A stretch of 64,000 nt of DNA from Paraeggerthella hongkongensis (GTDB taxonomy: Bacteria > Actinomycetota > Coriobacteriia > Coriobacteriales > Eggerthellaceae). A program made the position numbers and the translations under genes. Within the stretch, counting starts at the first letter, position 1. Each line of letters starts with the position of its first letter. The notes below the pieces were generated by a model. The model was given only the letters and a program-made list of their open reading frames with translations. It had not been told where the DNA came from and did no database searches. Location of the stretch: NCBI RefSeq assembly GCF_003726035.1, contig NZ_QICD01000006.1:48587-112586 (forward strand). Reading direction: 5' to 3'. Positions 26,401 to 33,889 of this stretch are shown here, in pieces.

Positions 26401-26824
26401 GCCCCAGAAGACCAACCAGATCTTCACGCCGCGCAACGTCGTGGTCCAGATGGTGGACCTCTTCGAGAAGGAGAACCCGGGCTGCTTCGACGACCCGAGC
26501 CACACCTTCGCCGACCTGTACATGAAGTCGGGCCTCTACATCACCGAGATCATCAAGCGCCTGTACCAAAGCGAGGGCATGAAGGCCGCCTTCCCGGACG
26601 ACCGCGAGCGGCTGGATCACATCCTGGAGCACCAGGTTTTCGGTATCGCGCCCACCAAGATCATCTACGAGATCGCCACTCACTTCATCCTGGGCTTCCA
26701 CGACGAGGTCGGCCAGGGATGCGACTCGAACTTCGAGCTCGCGGACTCCGCGGAGCTTGCCAAGGAGGGTACGCTGGACGCCTACGTCGAGCGCGTCTTT
26801 GGGCCCAAGATGAACGAGGCGTAG
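23441..26824 (+). CDS. GIY-YIG nuclease / SF2 helicase / degenerate methyltransferase fusion (predicted restriction enzyme)
   Basis: The product has 1127 residues. A GIY-YIG (T5orf172-like) domain is at about 18-60 (IYAYTTPEIARHNGWTKIGYTEQ). An SF2 helicase motor follows: Walker A variant PRFGKT (about 163-168), IVTNRP, DEAH in LIIDEAHEG (about 282-285), SGTPFKAI (about 310) and QAAFRSQNP as motif VI (about 528-536). A long helical linker (about 690-880, many Gln/Glu/Lys) leads to a C-terminal segment with FTPRNVVVQMVDLF (about 994) and ADLYMKSGLYITEIIKRLY (about 1023), which align by pattern with methylase motifs X and I. The protein ends before an NPPY box. Start ATG 23441 has AAGGAG before it. 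Confidence 0.88.
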   Translation: MASIDISQIIETTAPAVPQIYAYTTPEIARHNGWTKIGYTEQDVRERIKQQTHTADVQWHLEWSGNATWEHRAGTFHDTDFHAYLEKQGVEREPKKEWFKISGEESHQQFYRFRDTDGVLDAPGAASYTLRDEQQRAVEQTGAFARAHWDEGGAHGGEFLWNAKPRFGKTLTAYDLCRSIGAQKVLIVTNRPAIANSWYDDYVKFVGVEGGYRFISGVDTLAGKPYCLSREEYLRAICNDPEGPKGFIEFVSLQDLKGSIRFGGVYQKLDEVADLNWDVLIIDEAHEGVDTFKTDVAFDHIKRRFTLHLSGTPFKAIANEKFADDAIYNWTYADEQQAKRDWPADSEQPNPYANLPKLNLLTYQMSDIVEQEARGGMEIDGEQTEFAFDLNEFFSTKQNGGFVHDADVDKFLDALTTQEKFPFSTPELRDELRHTFWMLNRVDSARALAKKLQAHPVFGDYEVVLAAGDGKIDADDENEKSLDKVRRAIKDHDRTITLSVGQLTTGVTVPEWTAVLMLSNMASPALYMQAAFRSQNPCLFDLGGGNYARKENTYVFDFDPARTLTIFEQFANDLYGDAARGGGDVETRERHIRQLLNFFPVYGEDDEGQMVELDAEQVLSVPRRIHAREVVKRGFMSNFLFQNIASVFRAPAEVVEIIQRFDPYEQGKAQNAEKNKVEIDGGTADELSINDEGEVEIPDEQVVGKAADIFGPKVYGDITVEFSSHVEDIAKAHAADDDDRAMLDNLKEAFKQSVTAPLVQAAKESYGSELKPRQQQQIERKVQADADIQLNRQVGDYQIQARRIEQSRKDELKAASSAAERAEVNQRHDEQKAEALQALAQKLEDSREELVQSAGETVVREVETAKKEDEKQGIEDKVRAHLRGFSRTIPSFLMAYGEEGTTLANFDTVIPADVFLDVTSITADEFRFLRDGGDYTDAETGETRHFVGHLFDEVVFNDSVSEFIKLRERLANYFDESQTEDIFDYVPPQKTNQIFTPRNVVVQMVDLFEKENPGCFDDPSHTFADLYMKSGLYITEIIKRLYQSEGMKAAFPDDRERLDHILEHQVFGIAPTKIIYEIATHFILGFHDEVGQGCDSNFELADSAELAKEGTLDAYVERVFGPKMNEA

Positions 26825-26828
26825 GCGC

Positions 26829-28142
26829 GTGGCGGAAGTAGTCGACAGCCAGCAGGACGAGCGCGCGCAGGCGGCGCGCGAGGCGGCGGATGCCGTTCGG
26901 AGCGACGGCACCGAGCTGTGCGCCCGCCTGGTCTTCCGCGCCTCGCGCAACGAACTGAGGCGCGCGGGAATCGCCACGCCCGCCGCGCTCTACGATGAGC
27001 TGAAGCAGGTCTTCTGGAACGCGGACGAGGGCATCATCCTGGGCGACCACCTCTCCGTCGGGTTCGGCAAGGTCGACCGCCGCCGCCAGGTGCGCGCCTT
27101 CGCCGAGCGCCATGCGGACGAGCCCAGGAACGTCGTCGCGAAAGCCTACGAGCGCGAATACGGCTTCAGCGCGGGCATCGCCGCGATATGGCTCGACCTG
27201 TTCGCCGAACCCGCGAACGTGAGCGTCTCGGAGTGGCTCGGCGCAGAGGTCTCTGAATGCTCGACGGATGCCCAGGCCTCTCGTGAGGATACGCCCGAGA
27301 CGCGCGGCGCCGAACGCGAGGCACCCACCCTCGAGAGTTTCCTCGCCCGGGAGCTTGCCGGCCGCATCTGCGACGCGGAGCTCGTTCGCAGGCGCTTTGC
27401 CTTCGAGTTTCCCGACGATCCACCCGATGTGCTTGACCGCGGCATCGAGGGCATGGGCTACTACGAGGACCGCGTCTTGCTCTTCCGAGAAGGAAGCACC
27501 CCGAGCGACCACTTCACGCGGCTGCTGGCCGAGCATCCGTCCTTCGCGAAAGGCGACGCCGGCTTCGAGAACGCAGTGTGGCAGCATCCAGCCTTCCGCC
27601 ACGTGCTGCGCCAGGCGCTTTCGGACCACCGCGTGCTTCTTTACGAGGGCGACAGCTACATCTCGTTCGCGCGGCTGCACGACGTGCTGGGCGCGCGCAT
27701 GGCGGACATCGAGTCGTACGCGCCCGCGGTGAGCATGGATGTGCCCGAGGGCGAGCCCTTTACCGTGGCAAGCCTGCGCGCGGGCGGCGCCACTCCGCAT
27801 CCGCTGTACGGGCTGGACATGCCCGACGACTTCTACGAGGGGCTGCTTGACGCGGGCGGGCTCCTGCGCAGCTGCACGCTCGCCGGAACAAAGGTGTTCG
27901 TCGCCGGCGGCGAGGGGCGGCTTTCCGCAGCCGACCTCATCGAGTGGATCGTCTCCCAGAACGAGGGAATTGAGCGTGATGACCTGCCGAGGCTGCTCGC
28001 AAACGATCTGGGCATCACGTGCCCGGCACCGCTTCTGACCACGACCATTTACAACTCCGACGTCTACTACGACGACATCGGGGACGCATACTATTCATCC
28101 ATGGAGGCATGGAAGAAGGAGGCACGAAATGAGCTTGCTTGA
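26829..28142 (+). CDS. Defence-operon protein of unknown function
   Basis: The product has 437 residues from GTG 26829, 4 bases after the helicase stop. The first 150 residues are helical (NELRRAGIATPAALYDELKQVFW, then RRRQVRAFAERHADEPRNVVAKAYEREYGF) with a possible helix-turn-helix. A charged, Glu-rich linker (about 145-165) precedes a second domain (about 170-437) rich in aromatic residues, ending DVYYDDIGDAYYSSMEAW. I see no catalytic motif. It overlaps the ParB-like gene by 14 bases, so its product is probably made with that protein and works with it, perhaps as a DNA-binding or sensor subunit. Confidence 0.8.
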   Translation: MAEVVDSQQDERAQAAREAADAVRSDGTELCARLVFRASRNELRRAGIATPAALYDELKQVFWNADEGIILGDHLSVGFGKVDRRRQVRAFAERHADEPRNVVAKAYEREYGFSAGIAAIWLDLFAEPANVSVSEWLGAEVSECSTDAQASREDTPETRGAEREAPTLESFLARELAGRICDAELVRRRFAFEFPDDPPDVLDRGIEGMGYYEDRVLLFREGSTPSDHFTRLLAEHPSFAKGDAGFENAVWQHPAFRHVLRQALSDHRVLLYEGDSYISFARLHDVLGARMADIESYAPAVSMDVPEGEPFTVASLRAGGATPHPLYGLDMPDDFYEGLLDAGGLLRSCTLAGTKVFVAGGEGRLSAADLIEWIVSQNEGIERDDLPRLLANDLGITCPAPLLTTTIYNSDVYYDDIGDAYYSSMEAWKKEARNELA

Positions 28143-29340
28143 GGAAGGAATCGCGACTGGCAACGTCCTGCCGACGGGTCGCAAGGAGAAGCACTCCATC
28201 GACAACGTGACGCGCGACTTCGACATCTACCGCATCAAGTGCGACCTTCTGTTCTACAACGACCAGAACGACCGCATCGCCACTTGGGTGAGCGAGTACA
28301 ACTCCGCGCAGGGCGCGGACCTGCTCGCCCTCGGCCGCGACGAGTACAACGGCGTCATCGAGGACTTCATCGTTGAGAGCAACCCCGGCGCGCTCAGGAA
28401 GACCGAGAAGAGCATCGCCCTTCGCGGCCAGCTTAGGCCGGGCATCGTGCTCAACGACGGACGCGTCATCGACGGCAACCGACGCCTGACCTGCGTCCGC
28501 CGCCTTGCGAGGGAGAACAACGAGGCGGGCTGGTTCGAGGCCGCCATCCTCGACGACGCCACCGGCAGCGACCCCAAGCGCATCAAGCTGCTCGAGCTCG
28601 CCATTCAGATCGGCGAAGAGGAGAAGGTGGCGTACGACCCCGTCGACCGACTCGTCGGTGTATACCGCGACGTGGTTAAGAACCACCTCATAACCCCTGC
28701 GGAGTACGGCAACGCGACGGGCATGACCGAGGCGGAGGTGAAAAAACTCGTCGACCGCGCCCAGTACATGGAGGAGTTCCTCGAATTCTGTCAGGCTCCC
28801 GAGCAATACCACCTCGCCCGCGCCCTCAAGGTCGACGGCCCCTTGGGCGAATTCAGCCGCGTGCTGAAGAAGTACGACAACAGGCGCGACAAGCAGCTTG
28901 TCAAACGGCTCATGTTCGCCAACATGGTGGTGCAGCCCGAGGGCGACATCACCCGATACGTGAGAGACTTCGGCAGCGTTGCGGGCACGGATGCGGAGGC
29001 CGACTTCAAGGCCGCTGAGCTGCAGGCCATGTCCGAGCTCCTCGAGAAGATGGGTCCCGACGCCCTTACGCGCGAGAAGGTGAGCGAGCTGCGCTCGGAC
29101 GGCAACCTCGTCGACGGCTTCAAGCGCGCCGGCGACCGCGCAAGGGAGACCGTGCGCCGCGTCAAGCTCATGGACACGCCCGCCAAGAAATCCGCCGACT
29201 GCCTCTCCGAGCTTGAGAAGATCCTTCCCGAGATGCTCGACGTGCTGGGACCCGACGAGCTCGAGAAGGTGCGCCGTAACCTCGTGGCCGTCGCCGACAA
29301 GGTGGAAGAGTTGATCGGTGAGATCGATGAGCGCGCCTAG
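28129..29340 (+). CDS. ParB/sulfiredoxin-fold protein in the defence operon
   Basis: The product has 403 residues. Residues about 60-130 hold the ParB-like nuclease pattern: TEKSIALRGQLRPGIVLNDGRVIDGNRRLTCVRRLA, with GNRR as the variant of the ParB GERR box. Residues about 170-215 look like a helix-turn-helix (TPAEYGNATGMTEAEVKKLVDRAQYM). The C-terminal 150 residues are helical and charged. ParB-fold proteins in defence clusters may bind or cut DNA using a nucleotide; that role is inferred. The ATG has GAAGGAGG upstream and overlaps the previous stop. It is not related to the ICE parAB pair. Confidence 0.8.
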   Translation: MSLLEEGIATGNVLPTGRKEKHSIDNVTRDFDIYRIKCDLLFYNDQNDRIATWVSEYNSAQGADLLALGRDEYNGVIEDFIVESNPGALRKTEKSIALRGQLRPGIVLNDGRVIDGNRRLTCVRRLARENNEAGWFEAAILDDATGSDPKRIKLLELAIQIGEEEKVAYDPVDRLVGVYRDVVKNHLITPAEYGNATGMTEAEVKKLVDRAQYMEEFLEFCQAPEQYHLARALKVDGPLGEFSRVLKKYDNRRDKQLVKRLMFANMVVQPEGDITRYVRDFGSVAGTDAEADFKAAELQAMSELLEKMGPDALTREKVSELRSDGNLVDGFKRAGDRARETVRRVKLMDTPAKKSADCLSELEKILPEMLDVLGPDELEKVRRNLVAVADKVEELIGEIDERA

Positions 29341-31270
29341 GGCCGTCGTCTGCTACGACGAGGTGCGCCCCGGCATGTACCTTCGCATCGAGGGGCAGGA
29401 TGTCGCCTCGTTCATGGCCTCGGCGGCATGGCGCGCTTGGCTGTACTACCCGGCGAGCGTCGTCGACGGCACCGACCGCGACCGCATCCTGCTCGATGGC
29501 GGCATGGGCCTTCGCGAGTGCCAGGACATGCTAGAGGCGATCATGGAGGCCGACGGCCACGGCGTCGAGGTCGCGGTTGACCCGAGCTTCGGCGCCTTCG
29601 TGAACGCCGGCGAGACCTACATCCGCGAGCGCTCCGAGGTGGGCTTGGCCATCAAGTCGCAGACCGCCGAGGGCATCGCCGACGACCCTCAGTTGGGGCC
29701 GCGCTTCCGGGAATTCCGCGACGTGGTGAACGCATCGATGGTGCGCCCCTTGCGAGACCGGCAGATGCTCGACGCCTTCTTCATGGCGACGGTTGGGCGC
29801 GCGGCCGACTTCTCGGTGCCCGGCGCCGGCAAGACCGCGACGGTGCTCGGCGTGTTCGCCTACCTGCGCCATTTGGGCCACGCACGGCGCATCGTGGTGG
29901 TTTGTCCCAAGAACGGCTTCGAGTCGTGGGAGAAGGAATGGGTCGCCACCTTCGGGGATAAGCTGCCTTTGAGCTGCTTCTCGCTGGGAGATCCCGCCAT
30001 AGCGGCGATGTCGACCGAGCGCAGGCGCAACGCGCTGTCGCTCGACAGCGGCGCATGCAACCTGTTCACGTTCAACTACGAGTCGCTCTCGGGCTACGTG
30101 CGGGAGTTGCATGCCATCATCCCCGACCAGACTCTGCTCGTCTTCGACGAGGTGCACCGGGTGAAGGCCATCGGCGGCAGGCGCGCGGAAGCCGCGCTCG
30201 AGGCGGCCGACGGCGCGAAGTTCGTGATCGCCCTTACGGGAACGCCCATCCCGAACACCTACCAGGACATCTACAACCTGCTGCACATCCTGTATCCCGA
30301 GGACTACGACACGTTCTTCGACTACGAGCCGGGCGAGCTCCGCGCGCCCGATGCGGACCTCCAGGCAAGCCTCAACGACAGCCTGGCGCCCTTCTTCTGC
30401 CGAACGAACAAGGACGAGCTCGGCGTGCCGCGCCCGGAGCCCGACGAAATCGTGAAGGTCGAGGCGACGCCCGATGAGGACACGTTGCTGCGAGTCTTGT
30501 ACGCGTCTTGCCCCAACGCGCTCGCGAGGATCATACGCACCCTGCAGCTCGAGAGTGATCCCGAGATGCTCTGCTCTGCAGTGGATCCAGGCGACCTCGA
30601 GTACGTGCTCGACCAGGTCGGCGACGACTACTCGGATATCGACTACGTCGACTTCTCGCAGACGTTCTACGAGGCCATCGAGCGAAGCCGCCCGAGCTCG
30701 AAGCTTGTTGCGTGCGAGCGGTTGGTGGAGCGTATCGTGGCTGAAGGCCGTCCCGTTATCGTGTGGTGCATCTTTGTTCGAAGTATCAGCAATCTTCGCC
30801 GCGACCTCGCCGCCATGGGTATTTCTGCCGAGGCGATCTATGGCGCAACGCCGCAGGAAGAAAGACGCGAGATTCTGGACGACTTCCGTGCGAGGCGCTT
30901 CAAGGTGCTCGTGACCAACCCGCAGACGCTCGCCGAGTCGGTTTCCCTGCACAGCGTCTGCCACGACGCGGTGTATTTCGAGTACAGCTACAACCTGGTG
31001 CACCTGCTGCAGTCGAAAGACCGCATACACCGTCTGGGCCTGCCCGACGACCAGAAGACCCGCTACTACTTCATGCGCGAGAAGTTCATGCGCAACGACA
31101 GGGAGCTATCCCTCGATGCGGTGATCTACGACCGCTTGAGAGAGAAGGAGCAGACGATGCTCGATGCCATCGACCGTGGCTGCCTCGAGGGCGGCTATCT
31201 CGATGACGAGGACCTCCGCATCATCTTCGAGCGCCTTTTGGGAGAAGATGCCAAAGGTTTGAAATATTAA
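29327..31270 (+). CDS. SNF2-type helicase/translocase in the defence operon
   Basis: The product has 647 residues from ATG 29327 (GGTGAG 6 bases upstream); a GTG three codons earlier is also possible. Walker A is GAGKT in DFSVPGAGKTATVLG (about 165-170). VVVCPKNGFESWEKEW (motif Ia), a DEVH box in LVFDEVHRVK (about 271-274), ALTGTPIPN (motif III) and LLQSKDRIHRLG (motif VI) give a complete SNF2/SF2 motor. The protein overlaps the ParB-like gene by 14 bases. SNF2 motors in phage defence usually translocate on DNA to bring effector nucleases into action. No nuclease domain is seen here, so the GIY-YIG protein may be the cutter. Confidence 0.88.
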   Translation: MSAPRAVVCYDEVRPGMYLRIEGQDVASFMASAAWRAWLYYPASVVDGTDRDRILLDGGMGLRECQDMLEAIMEADGHGVEVAVDPSFGAFVNAGETYIRERSEVGLAIKSQTAEGIADDPQLGPRFREFRDVVNASMVRPLRDRQMLDAFFMATVGRAADFSVPGAGKTATVLGVFAYLRHLGHARRIVVVCPKNGFESWEKEWVATFGDKLPLSCFSLGDPAIAAMSTERRRNALSLDSGACNLFTFNYESLSGYVRELHAIIPDQTLLVFDEVHRVKAIGGRRAEAALEAADGAKFVIALTGTPIPNTYQDIYNLLHILYPEDYDTFFDYEPGELRAPDADLQASLNDSLAPFFCRTNKDELGVPRPEPDEIVKVEATPDEDTLLRVLYASCPNALARIIRTLQLESDPEMLCSAVDPGDLEYVLDQVGDDYSDIDYVDFSQTFYEAIERSRPSSKLVACERLVERIVAEGRPVIVWCIFVRSISNLRRDLAAMGISAEAIYGATPQEERREILDDFRARRFKVLVTNPQTLAESVSLHSVCHDAVYFEYSYNLVHLLQSKDRIHRLGLPDDQKTRYYFMREKFMRNDRELSLDAVIYDRLREKEQTMLDAIDRGCLEGGYLDDEDLRIIFERLLGEDAKGLKY

Positions 31271-31367
31271 GAAACAGAACGGAACGTAAGACCCTCGATC
31301 GCTTAAAACTCGTATTCGCTTGAGCGAAGGTTTTCGTGAGGTAGTCAACATTTTGGGGACTTATGAA

Positions 31368-31388
31368 CATGCCAGCTGCGCTGGCATG
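31368..31388. promoter_or_regulatory. Perfect hairpin/palindrome before the PHP-AAA gene
   Basis: CATGCCAGC and GCTGGCATG form a 9-bp perfect stem with a 3-base loop, 24 bases before GTG 31413 and close to its GGAGGA ribosome site. It lies in the 142-base gap that separates two blocks of different base composition. It may be an operator, or a hairpin that controls ribosome access. Confidence 0.5.
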
Positions 31389-31412
31389 AAACCGTAAGGA
31401 GGATAACTGGGC

Positions 31413-33545
31413 GTGAAAATTGACCTACATTGCCATACGTTGGCGACCAAAGGCGAGGGACGGGAAAGAAATGTTACCCCCGAACTGTTCGCTGAGAAAA
31501 TCGATGCGGCGCAAGTCGACATCGTTGCGGTAACCAATCATAACCATTTCGACCTTGATCAGTATGAGCTATTACACAGCGCGGTCGATGGAGCTGCCCA
31601 GGTTTGGCCTGGCGTCGAACTCGATATAGAGCGTTGGTCTGGTGGGAAACCCTGGCATATGATTGTGATAACGAGCCCTGATTCAAAGGTCCCGTTTAGC
31701 GAGTCTATCAAGACTCTGCAAAATGGCCGGAGCCCAAAGGATTGCAGTTGGTCATTTGAAGAAATATGGGAAGCCTTCAAGGATTCCAACGCTCTGTTCA
31801 TCTCGCATTGCCATGACAAGGCGCCCGCCATCACCGAAGAAGAGATTGCGCGTGTCGGAGAGATAACAAACAACGACTGGCGGCTCTATTTCGAGCCGAG
31901 ATCGCTGATGACGCTTGGAATATGGTCAAACCACGGCCGCAATATGCTCATGGGAAGCGACATTAAAGACTGGAACAGGTACGAAAAAGAGGATTTCGTC
32001 TCGCTCAGAGTCAATGTTGACAGTTTCGAGCAGTTCTATCTTCTTGCCATGCGAGACCACCAAGTAGTCGAAACGCTTCTGAACAGGAAAGGGAGAACGA
32101 AAGTCATTGCTCGTCCGCATGATTCAGTAGCAATCGAACTCCCGCTCTATCAGGATGTAAATGTGCTATTCGGCCAAAAAGGAACTGGCAAGTCCGAGAT
32201 AGTTAAGTCGATTCGCTCGCAATTCGAAGCTGACGGTATTAAGATCGCTTCCTATATTGGCGGACAGAAAAATACCGCTTTCGACCAGCTGATGACCGTA
32301 AAGAACGAAGAGCGATCTTGCTCAGACTTCGGGCGGTCGGAATGTCTGCAGGAGATACAAACGGTGATCGACTGGGCGGACGAACTTCCAACCCCCATCT
32401 CTCATTACGTCCAATGGCTAAAAACGGTCGGCAACAGCGACAAGAAGGATCGATTCAAGCTGTCGGAATGCCAATCGCTTCCCGAGGAGAGCGACACTGC
32501 CCTTAAGACGGCTAAAGACGATTGCGAATCGATAGACCTCTTCATAACAGACTGCAGTGAGCGCGATCTGGGCAAGTATCTAAAAGCAGAAGATGCCGCG
32601 AGGCTATTATCATTGCTTGAAATGCTACGTCGGTCAGCCGCCTCCGTCGTCAAACGAGAGTACATAAATAAGGAATCCATCGTCCTTGCCAACAATGCAC
32701 TGATTCAAATCAAGAACTGCATCGATAAAAAGTCGGACACTCAATCGAAGCCAAGCGATACTGGATTTCTTCGCTTCGCGCTAGGTCGTATGAGCCTCCT
32801 TGGTGCTGTCGAAACGATCAAAGAGAATATGAAAGAGGAGACCAGAGAGACGCCGAGCTATCTCGGAACTCTTGAAGATAAAGGCAGACTCAACATTGTT
32901 CTTCAAAGCCGATGGCTATGCTCGAATTCAAAAACCGCAGAGTTTGGCCTGAAAATAACCACACTTAAAAATTGGCGAGGAAAGCTAGATGCTATTGCGT
33001 CATCGATATGTTGTTCCAGCCTGCCAGAGACAGTAGAAGAGTTCAAAACAGTACACCAAGAATCGGGGGTGAAGGGTCTCTCTGCGTTTATCGGTCTTGA
33101 AAAGTATGTCATTAGAGCCGAGGACGGGAAGCGTTACAGCCCATCTGACGGCGAAAAAGGCATTCTCATCATAGAGAGAACCTTGAACCAAGAGGCTGAT
33201 GCATATCTCCTTGACGAGCCGGAACTAGGGATGGGCAATCTTTATATTGATTCGGTCATTAGGCCAAAGCTGATGGAACTGGCCCTGTCAAGAAAAACAG
33301 TCGTTGTTGCTACGCACAACGCCAACATTGCGGTCAGAACCTTACCATACCTTTCTATTTACAGAAGGCACATGCAAGGCGATGAATACAGAACATATCT
33401 GGGCAACCCGTTTCTGAATGAGCTGACCAATATTGACGACCAGAACGATCGGATAAGTTGGAGCGAAACAAGCATAACGACGCTCGAAGGTGGATTCGAG
33501 GCGTTTTACGACAGGCAAAGGATATACGAGGCAGGGAAACAATGA
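31413..33545 (+). CDS. PHP-domain AAA/ABC-type ATPase (TrlF-like)
   Basis: The product has 710 residues from GTG 31413. The N-terminal PHP phosphoesterase has metal-binding motifs DLHCHT (4-9), TNHNHFD (about 41-47), GVELDI, SHCHDK and GSDIKDW. The ATPase has Walker A GQKGTGKS (about 254-261) and an ABC-type Walker B LLDEPELGMGN (about 600-610), followed by VVVATHNANIAV. In this arrangement ATP hydrolysis probably controls a nuclease or phosphatase. The gene is much AT-richer than those before it, so it likely arrived separately. Its stop overlaps the next start (ATGA), the first of two such couplings. Confidence 0.88.
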   Translation: MKIDLHCHTLATKGEGRERNVTPELFAEKIDAAQVDIVAVTNHNHFDLDQYELLHSAVDGAAQVWPGVELDIERWSGGKPWHMIVITSPDSKVPFSESIKTLQNGRSPKDCSWSFEEIWEAFKDSNALFISHCHDKAPAITEEEIARVGEITNNDWRLYFEPRSLMTLGIWSNHGRNMLMGSDIKDWNRYEKEDFVSLRVNVDSFEQFYLLAMRDHQVVETLLNRKGRTKVIARPHDSVAIELPLYQDVNVLFGQKGTGKSEIVKSIRSQFEADGIKIASYIGGQKNTAFDQLMTVKNEERSCSDFGRSECLQEIQTVIDWADELPTPISHYVQWLKTVGNSDKKDRFKLSECQSLPEESDTALKTAKDDCESIDLFITDCSERDLGKYLKAEDAARLLSLLEMLRRSAASVVKREYINKESIVLANNALIQIKNCIDKKSDTQSKPSDTGFLRFALGRMSLLGAVETIKENMKEETRETPSYLGTLEDKGRLNIVLQSRWLCSNSKTAEFGLKITTLKNWRGKLDAIASSICCSSLPETVEEFKTVHQESGVKGLSAFIGLEKYVIRAEDGKRYSPSDGEKGILIIERTLNQEADAYLLDEPELGMGNLYIDSVIRPKLMELALSRKTVVVATHNANIAVRTLPYLSIYRRHMQGDEYRTYLGNPFLNELTNIDDQNDRISWSETSITTLEGGFEAFYDRQRIYEAGKQ

Positions 33546-33889
33546 AGCACATAGAGATGACTGTCACCACAAACGAAAGAGCGCAGGATGTCTTTAGGCT
33601 AAAGACAGAGCCAGAGCATATCGACGTTGTCCTTACCGAAGACAATGGAACAAACGACCTCAAAAATCTTTTCGCACAATTGCTGCAAGAACTGTTCAAA
33701 GATGACGTCGAGATTAAGTTTGTCAAAACCGACGGATACAAAACCAGAATCTACGAAGACGTTTGCAGAGAGTATGTGAGCGTCCTGAATCAGGAACTCA
33801 TAGCGGCTCGAGAGAAAATCCTCGAAGAGAAATTACCGGTAAATGAGTCGGCACCAGCTCTCGATGGGAACAAGAGGGAACCCCGATGA
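33542..33889 (+). CDS. Small partner protein of the PHP-AAA ATPase
   Basis: The product has 115 residues from ATG 33542, overlapping the PHP-AAA stop by 4 bases. It starts with a beta-rich part (IEMTVTTNERAQDVFRLKTEPEHIDVVL) and continues with a helical stretch (LKNLFAQLLQELFKDDVEIKFVK). The coding DNA is AT-rich like the upstream gene. Unknown family; the coupling suggests it is a subunit or regulator of the ATPase. Confidence 0.75.
   Translation: MKHIEMTVTTNERAQDVFRLKTEPEHIDVVLTEDNGTNDLKNLFAQLLQELFKDDVEIKFVKTDGYKTRIYEDVCREYVSVLNQELIAAREKILEEKLPVNESAPALDGNKREPR

Noticed and set aside
28129..29340. ParB-fold gene as part of the ICE partition system
   Set aside because: It is embedded in the defence operon, differs from the parB at 17,868 and has no ParA partner beside it.
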